A stretch of 21,784 nt of DNA from Ophiothrix spiculata. Its lineage: Eukaryota; Echinodermata; Ophiuroidea; Amphilepidida; Ophiotrichidae. Below, one piece after another: positions 9,252-17,400 of the stretch. The notes under the pieces are model-generated. The model was given only the letters and a program-made list of their open reading frames with translations, did not search any database and was not told where the DNA came from. Within the stretch, counting starts at the first letter, position 1; each line of letters opens with the position of its first letter. The stretch is taken from the NCBI GenBank assembly GCA_000969725.1, contig JXSR01S005412.1; one strand, written 5' to 3'. The position numbers and the translations under genes were made by a program.

Positions 9252-9359
9252 TAACTTATTTAGACGGTTTCTTGAATGGCCCTTCCGTAATTTGTAGCTT
9301 CAAAATGGTACTCATGTTAAAAACAAGTAGTGCGATTTTTTAACTCAAGACGTCCTTTA

Positions 9360-9975
9360 ACCCTATTTCTCTCAAGGGGTCAAATTTCGTGCCAAAAGGA
9401 ACGAAATTGTATTAACTAGGTGTAGAACTAAAATGTTGGTATACTGCATCAGTTTAAAAAGTCAGAATGACTGGTTTATGACCTCTGTATGCAGAATGAC
9501 CCTTTTTACTACATCTCTATATCTTTAAGACATGATTTTATGTTGTAAATGGTCATTAAGTCAGCCATTTTGGGCCATTTCAAAGCCAGATTTTAGCACA
9601 AAAAATGACATTAAAATGTTTACAAAAATCTTTAAAAAATAATCTAATTGGATAATTTCTTGTGATTTATGTAGATAGTCACAGTAGTTGTGTAAAAAGA
9701 ACATGAAAATTCAAAGTTATTGCATACAAGTACTCAAAATATCACATTCAAAATGTTAATCTACTGTTTTTATCCAGTATCCAGAGCCTCATTAATTATT
9801 CATGAGCTAATTTGCATATAATTAGCATTAAAACCTTTGCATTTTTAAGTCCAAGCTATCCAATGAAATGCCACTTACTGACCTATACCATAATTATGAA
9901 ATTGAAAACACATAGTCAAGTACTTGCCATCGACAATAAACATATTGTGCTATTTAGGTGCGAGAGAAATAGGGT
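9360..9975. mobile_element. Possible TA-flanked element with ACCCTATTTCTCTC ends
   Basis: ACCCTATTTCTCTC (9360-9373) and its perfect inverse (9962-9975) lie 588 bp apart and are bracketed by TA (9358-9359, 9976-9977). The symmetry is only 14-16 bp, so this is tentative. A 114-codon plus-strand open frame (9812-10156) overlaps the right end and has no recognisable motif. Confidence 0.4.
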
Positions 9976-9977
9976 TA

Positions 9978-10702
9978 AATACCTAGCCGTCATGCTCTAT
10001 TTTAAAATGGAACTCCAGTCCTATTATCCCTTTGCACAGATCTTCCATTTGGGCAGAGCCCGATCTCGCGCTAAAATATGCACGCACTTTGACGGAGACA
10101 CAGCAAATACAAAAATAACAATTGGTGCAAGCAGCATGGACGCATTAAAGCCATAAATTCACAAGTAGCTCACAAATTGTGGACCGTGCAAAGAGTGAAT
10201 AACACGTGGAAACACAAAACAACCGGACACAAGTATTTTAAGTTTCTTAAATTGCCTTTTTATTTCTGTATTCACTTCGGGCAATGTTCCATAGGATACC
10301 GCATCACAGCAAATTCTTCCTCAAAAGTTTCTTGACGTTTAAATTCTTAACCTGCGGCAGAATGACTTGCCCACGTGTATCTTTCTAGTAAAATGGTTTA
10401 TTTTTTTTTTACATTTTTTATTTTTTTAAATACTTTTTCAGGGATTTGAATAAATAACCCAAATCCACATTCATCATCATCATCATCACCTCAACTGACT
10501 CTTATTCATCTCGTTACCAACATGCGTAAGGACCAGTTGAGGATTTAAACAAAAAGGGGGAAAAGGGGATTCCCAAAGTGCAAAATAATAACTCTATAGT
10601 ATTGTACATCACAATACATCATTACGGGCCTTATACATCAGCATTATACATCATAATGCTTTAGTAAATCAAGAATTACTTCACAATACACGCTGGCTTT
10701 TA
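9978..10702. other. Unannotated stretch with a short ATC microsatellite
   Basis: It contains a run of CAT/ATC triplets at about 10471-10488 and T-rich tracts near 10395-10430. No gene is supported. Confidence 0.5.
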
Positions 10703-10930
10703 ATTATAGCATCATGATAATTTAACCAGTTGAGATTTGTTTGTAATACTTGCATTTAAGAATTACGCCGGAAAGACAACACGGTAAAATTATAGCATCG
10801 TGATAATTTAACCCGTGCAGGATTTCAAGACATAATACTTACGTCATATGAGAATCACCACAAGATGTAATATTTTGATTTGGTATGATTAAAGCATCTT
10901 GATAATGATGCCTGACAAAGAATTACTGCA
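10703..10930. repeat. Degenerate tandem repeat, units of 86-99 bp
   Basis: ATTATAGCATCATGATAATT (10703), ATTATAGCATCGTGATAATT (10789) and ATTAAAGCATCTTGATAAT (10888) begin successive units, with AATACTT and AAGAATTAC words in between. Weaker ATACATCAT words precede it from about 10600. Confidence 0.55.
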
Positions 10931-11079
10931 GCAATACTCATAGGTAACATAGATCTTCATTATCTATGTCAAGAATTATGCATTTTCTTTATAAAATGCA
11001 CCATTGTATAAGGACCCTCACTGGTTACATAAAACTGTTTGAACGGAGATAATATGGATTTTAACACCTTTCTGAACCT

Positions 11080-11085
11080 TTTATA
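11080..11085 (-). terminator. Possible weak polyadenylation signal (TATAAA) for RPSA
   Basis: On the minus strand a TATAAA hexamer lies about 120 nt after the RPSA stop. It is a known but weak variant of AATAAA. No canonical AATAAA is seen nearby; one occurs on this strand only around 10.40 kb. Ribosomal protein mRNAs usually have short 3' UTRs, which favours this site, but the call is tentative. Confidence 0.25.
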
Positions 11086-11204
11086 AAGTTAGACTGTTAA
11101 AATAAGACTGGGTATTGTTAACTGTTCATGTGTGCATGTTACTAGAATGCACTTTGGCACTTAAGAAAGATACATGTGCACAAATTGCGTTCCATCCATC
11201 CAGT

Positions 11205-11423
11205 CTACCATTCCTGTGCACCGGCGCCACCCCATGATTCGCCGCCAGTTTGAGCTGGTTGTTGAGGTTGAGCGGACCAGTCTTGGCTTGGTGCTGGTGC
11301 TGCAGCAGCAGGTTGTTGACCTTGCTTGGACCAGTCCTTGTTTGCATCGGCAGACCAATCGTCTTTGAAGGCGCCTGTTTGGATGGGTACGCTTGGTACT
11401 GTAGGCACAGACTCGGCAGCCCA
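11205..11423 (-). CDS. RPSA: RPSA terminal coding exon (codons 258-329 and stop)
   Basis: The exon follows an acceptor TTTTTGACAG (AG at 11425-11424) and runs 219 nt to a TAG stop at 11207-11205. It starts Trp-Ala-Ala-Glu-Ser-Val and includes VPSVPIQ, a motif also found in vertebrate RPSA tails, followed by tryptophan repeats DDWSAD, KDWSKQ, QDWSAQ and ESWGG. The protein ends with Gln-Glu-Trp as its last residue. The DWS repeats correspond to the EDWS/TDWS repeats of other animals; the spacers here are rich in Gln, Ala and Pro. An internal GTG could be mistaken for a start, but the exon is clearly a spliced continuation. Confidence 0.94.
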   Translation of the reverse strand, partial: WAAESVPTVPSVPIQTGAFKDDWSADANKDWSKQGQQPAAAAPAPSQDWSAQPQQPAQTGGESWGGAGAQEW

Positions 11424-14400
11424 CTGTCAAAAAGAATTGAGAACAGGCCCACATTAGAAAAAACATGCGTACATACAACTAGACTACAGTACAATACCGT
11501 ACGATATGGAGAGCCAGTATGTTCTGATTCAAAACATTGCATTTACCACAAAATCAAAAGATATGATTGGTTACACATGCCAAATGAAAGTTGCATTCAT
11601 TGTTGTAAACGATTTATCAGGCACATTGTCAGGATGAATCGAAACAAACTGGAAAAACGTGTAATTACTAAGGTAACAAATGAGATATTGACACTGTGGA
11701 GTTCAGTTTATTGGAACTAGTTGTTGTAAACATTCAGTATAATTGTGCCACACTAAAAATACAGACAGAATATTTAATGGCAGCCAGAAATTAACTGTTG
11801 AGGTTCTGCATATCCCTGTGATTATTAGATCCAAACGATAATAACATTGTGATTTACAAAATAATTTCCCTACAGCTGCCACTCTAAAACAAATCAGTCC
11901 ATGTTTACATTGGTAATGCAACATACCAATAACCTTAACTCTCGCACGTTGATAAACTGCTAAAGTCCAAATATGTCAATACAAACATTTCTGATCCCCC
12001 CACCCCCACCTGCATCCCGATCCAATGTCCAGCTTGAGCGTGGCCTGCCTCGGCAGCAATTCCGTGCCCATTTATATCTGCCGTCTATGACGTATTCGGA
12101 CTTCTAGGCTAATTCCTGCCTGTAGTACTTTGTAGTATGTAGGAGGGTAAGGGTAAAACGTCTTATGAAAGCAGGTTACATGGTGCATAGCCTCATATTA
12201 AAGCGACATTTTCTTAATGAATATAGTCAAATCCCGACTAATCTTAGGTTAGGCCTAAAAAAGAAAACAATGTTTGATTGGCGTAACCCGACCGACCCTA
12301 AATATTTTTATTTTTTTGAGCATGGCAAAAAACCTCAAAATCCCAAATTTGATGGGAATTGATTCACGGAGGCCCGAGATATGGCTTGCAGGACATTCAA
12401 AATGACAAATAAAAGATGTCTAACAGAAAAAGTGAAGATGTTTTTGTATATGTCGTATATTTTGTATTCTTGTATACATGTGAAACATAGACTTAAAAAA
12501 AAAAATGATCTACCTACCCTATTTTTTTCTATGTTACGCCAATCAAACAATTATTTTTTTAAGGCCTTATTGCAATACAAGAGTGACCAAGTAATACTTA
12601 CATCGGTGACCTCTGGCATTTCCTGAGGTGCAGCCACAGCTGGCATGGACCCATCGGCACCCCACTGGTCGGCATATGGTGCCGGGGCGGCATCAACCTC
12701 TTTAGCAGCCGCCTTCTCGCGGGCTTCTTGCTCTTCTTTCTCAGCCTACAAATAGCAAAGTAGAAAATCATAAATTATGAAAACTATCTTGACAATGTAT
12801 TCAAGTACAAGTAAATGTGGATCGTCATATCGAAAGGTACCTTAATACCGGCATAGTAAATTACGAGATACGGGCTATTGAAGCTAATCATAGTCAAACA
12901 TCACGTCCAAGGTCGAATTTCTAATTTCATCAGAAAGGTTATCATTGAAGTGTATTCTATCATATTAACCAGGTTCCAACATCCAAAACATAAGAAAAAT
13001 GTATTAAAAACCAAGCTAAAAATCCTCTCTCCATTCAAGATTTACTAAGTACAAAAACTTTAAACTTGATTTTTTCAGAACTGTAGTTTTCCGAATCAGC
13101 CCGATGCCTTTTACCAATTTGGGTCTAACTTCGCAACCGAACATCCAATAACCAAAATGAAGGTGTCATTTTAAAGCTTAAAATCTCAGCTTTCAGTACC
13201 GTTTATTGGTTCAGCGTAGTTGAACTAGATTTAAAAGGTTGGTAACCAGATTGACTTTATCTATATGGAGGATGTTGCAAGGGTGAAGTTTGTTTGGACT
13301 ATGTGAAACCTGTTGATATAAAGAAACGCTGTCCAAAATTATATTTCCATTAAAGGAAAACTATTTGTGTGGTGCTCTGGCATAATGAGCGGAAAGTAAA
13401 GTCGCGATTGAAGATTTTGAATAAATGGCTGCTAAAGTAAAAATATGATGAAAAGATCAAATTTCGTTTTTTGACATAAAACAAATAAATGCATTAGTGT
13501 TAACCTATATTTTGCGTTTTGAAGGTCAATTACGCCGGGAAGTGTAATTTTTCACGGGTAATTGATCGCCTTTTGCTAAATAATATTATACACTATAGTC
13601 AACAGTAACTTTAAAATCAATTTGCGACAATTTTTTACTGCCAGATTTTGAGTGGACTGCCTTGTATTTCGATTTGTAAATGAAAATTGTAGAAAGAAAG
13701 TATGACATATTATATATCATTCGAAAGCTGAGATTATAGAGAATTAAAATATAGGGCCTACCATAAACTCAATTTTGAAAATCGCGACTTTCCGCTCATT
13801 TTGCCAGAGCACCACTCATTTAGTTGAGGTTTAATTTTTTACCGTACAACAATCATGAGCACATTTTTAAAAATTTACAGAAGTAACAGGGACACAAATG
13901 CGAGTTATTAAATTCTCCCAATTTCTATTTTGAAACTGAATTGTTGAAACCCAATCGGGTCAAACACATGATATACAATTCTAGTAGAAAATTACTTGTG
14001 GTTTTGATTTACCCTTTACTTTTAGTTGTCGCCAACACTTTAGATGTACTGAGGTTTGATTAATTTAACAGCCACTAAGGGGCGCACCATCAGATTTCCA
14101 GGGGGGAGCAGGAAGTTGGGTTTCGGGGTTGGGGTTTTTTTGCGTCCCGTTCGAGGTGAATATTTTTTCTTTAGAAATTACTGTTTTTCCCCCCTATTCC
14201 ATGTTTCAGGGGTGAATTTTGTTTTTCTTCTGCCTATGGGGGAATTTTTTTCTTTTCCAAAAACTTCCTGCTCCCGTTGAAAATCTAATGGTGCGCCTGT
14301 AACTAGATCTCTCCTTAATGAGAATCATTATTGTGTCCTGGGACCTTTTGGAACAAAATTTACATGTAAAAATAATGAGAAATTCAAAAGGTCTTTACCA

Positions 14401-17400
14401 GAAAGTATACACTTTATCATAACCCGCTCAGCACATTGGCCAAATTCAAACTGTAGCAACTGACTGTATAATTGACCACAAGAGAGCAATGCTGCTTCCA
14501 TACTTTGTAGCATTGCAGTTTCATGTCGCTTTGAAAGTTAAATTCATTCAAGCTTGAAAAATCTTGCAGTGCGTAAAAATTTGTCTCGATTATCTCAGCG
14601 ACATGTAGCGACAACGGGAAGCGGCAAGTTTTTTCAAAAATATATGTCACGCAGCGACAAAGCTACAAAACTACACAATCATGAAAGCAGCTTAAGTCCG
14701 TAGAATTCATGGTACAGATTTGGACCATCATTCCATTCATAATCTACTAAAAACAGATTCTACTGTTTTCTTTAAAGCTTTGAAGCAAAACTGCTCCAAT
14801 GTCACATGTGATAAAAAAACTTGGGAAGTTCACAAGTATTAAACTACTTGCACATTTTGCCTACTAAATTAATTCAAGTTTTGTCATAATTTAAACTGAT
14901 GCCATTTAAATCAGTAGGCCTACATTTAAAAAAAAAGTGAAATTTTAAAAGTATTTGTTTCCTGAAATTTTTTGCTACCACAAGCAAGTGGCATTTAATC
15001 AGACTTTTTGGTCAGAGATTGCATTGCATTCCTTCCAATTTTTTCTGTTTATGTCAACGCTATTGGAGACGCGAGGTTAAGTAGATTCTACTGGTGTATC
15101 ATAAATTCAGGCCTTAATAACTCTTGTCTCTAGCTTACCGGACACATTGTGCTAGTCAGAACACAGCACAATGCAAAGCCTCTTATGAAGCAGAGTTTTT
15201 CTTTTGCCACTATATATGCAAACCATCACCTTCATGGGGTCAAGGGACAGTTGAGGTAGATAGTGGCTTAAAACTTAGTTGTTTCTCCGGATAACAAGTG
15301 AGCAGGGTTCTCCTCACAGAAAATCCTTTTTGCTTGTCTCTATGGCAAGGAAGTACCATGCTCCAGAAGAGAAAACACTAATGTAAGCCTATAAAAGGGA
15401 CAGGAAGTAAAAGTTTTTGGGTTAGGGACTGGCCAATTTCTACTTTTGAATTTAGCGCTTATTTGAATGACTTGCACATTTTGCCTACTAAATTAATACC
15501 AAGTGTTTTGTCATAATACAAGCTGCCTCACTCACCTCTTCTGGATCCCTGTAGAAGTAGAGATCCACCATGACATCCCATGGCATCTCACGGCTGATGG
15601 TACCACGGAGACGCAGGACTTCACGGGCCAACAACCACCACATCAAACCAATGGAGTGAGCACCCTGGAAAAGGAATAACCAAAAATAAAAATGAATATG
15701 GGGTACCACGGAGACGCAGGACTTCACGGGCCAACAACCACCACATCAAACCAATGGAGTGAGCACCCTGGAAAAGGAATAACCGAAAATAAAAATGAAT
15801 ATGGGGTACCACGGAGACGCAGGACTTCACGGGCCAACAACCACCACATCAAACCAATGGAGTGAGCACCCTGGAAAAGGATTAACCGAAAATAAATAAT
15901 CTGAAAATTGAAGTTTGCTCGTAGTTCTACGTTGCGCTCTGGTTGAGATAATATGAATTACATAACGACTTATGTCATAAGTATTGACACCCAAGGGTAG
16001 CTTCTAGCAGGCCTAGTTATTTTGAAAATGCCTGGTGTGCTTCAAATAGCACCCCTCAAGATATTCAGGTGTTTTGGGGGTGTATTTCGTATCCAATTGC
16101 GTATAATTTCACCAGATTTCGGTGTGCTGAAAATTACACTGCTCAAGATCGTTTTAGGTGTGTGATGATAGAAAATGTAAACATTTTATTCCACACTTTG
16201 CATTTCAATTGAACTGGAATTAGGGCTTAGGCCCTTGCTTCTCTAATAATATTAATCCACTGTTGCAAATCCTTTATCACATTGTCACAGACTGGCTTCC
16301 ACAATTCCAGACAATCATATAAAATTATCACAATAGAACTGACTTTTCTTTGCACACATTTTTTTCTGAGCAAAATACATCTCTGTCTGGTTACAGTATA
16401 TATCAATTTTTAAAAATCTAAAATTCTGCAAAACTATGCTGCATCATACTAATATTATCAAATACAGATTTCATGAAATTGTCCTGAAAACTGGCACTCT
16501 GAATTAAAGCAACACTTTCACTACTTCCAGGTTTTTGCAACCAAAATTGTAGTCTATTTTAAGCTTGCATTTATAACAAATTTGTGCACTTTCGGGTTTT
16601 TTACTGTAATTAACATCTCCCTTTTGAAAGGCAAAATTTATTAGAGAAAATATGGTATGCTTAGCAAACTCAAACTAATCTTGAGAGTTTCATAAACAAA
16701 AAACAAAACGATTTTTGTTTCCTATTATGCCACTTCTTACCTTGTTGTTACAGGGGATTGCAATATCAATATGACGTAGGGGTGAGTCTGTGTTGCACAG
16801 AGCAATGATAGGGATGTTGACGTAGGAAGCCTCCGTCACAGATTGATGATCCACTCTGGGGTCGGTAACCAGCAACAGACGAGGCTCACGGAAAGCAGCT
16901 TGGATCTGATTGGTGAAGGTACCTGGGGTGAAACGGCCAGCGATTGGGGTTGCTCCGGTGTGATGGGCAAACTTCAAAATGGCACGCTGCAACAAATGAA
17001 ACACAATTACATGTCATAATATTGACATAAAAAGGAAGCAAGTTTCACACACAGAATTACTCAAATCTATTCTTTTTTCAAAGTTTCATGATATTGTGTA
17101 ATATTGTATTCCTTGCTCGATGTTGAATATTAATAGATGTTTAGCCTTTATTTAGCAGGAGGGTACAGCAATCTGTATCTCGACTCAAGTTGGGGTTTTA
17201 AGGCACGTCTTAATTTAAGTTACCTCAATCTACATCATCGTATAAATTGGGGAAAAAACCTGTTTTGTGAGAGAGGGGCCAAAAAATAAGGTTTTGGGGC
17301 GGGCAGGCAATTTTGGCTAATTTAAAAAGGGCACCAAGGCATTACATGTTAAAGCTGTATTCAGTTTGTTAGGGCTCCAAGGCAAATGGTAGGGGCACCG

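Larger units (their letters stand above)
12746..15535 (-). other. RPSA intron (2790 nt), repeat-rich
   Basis: Bounded by donor GTGAGT (15535) and acceptor TTTGTAG. It carries element J copy 2, the 447-bp element at 13369-13815, the 221-bp element at 14079-14299 and one copy of a 45-bp direct repeat. Between these I see no exon-like frame. Confidence 0.9.

Noticed and set aside
9812-10156. 114-codon plus-strand frame
   Set aside because: No domain or signal, overlaps a possible element end, no splice or polyadenylation context.
11126-11542. 138- and 105-codon minus-strand frames over the last exon
   Set aside because: Alternative frames of the real exon; the RPSA frame has the conserved DWS motifs and the splice match.
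11250-11720. 156-codon plus-strand open frame
   Set aside because: Antisense shadow of the last RPSA exon extended into intron; no family features.
14079-14299. G-rich patch considered as a promoter or G-quadruplex
   Set aside because: It is the interior of an inverted-repeat element with clear ends; no evidence of promoter function.
14502-14671. Possible MITE with TTTGTAGC/GCTACAAA ends and TGTCGCT words
   Set aside because: The inverted match is short and no target duplication is visible; too weak to call.
15488-15830. Minus-strand frames reading through the exon 4 copies as separate genes
   Set aside because: These are exon 4 and its tandem partial copies read through intron, not independent genes.
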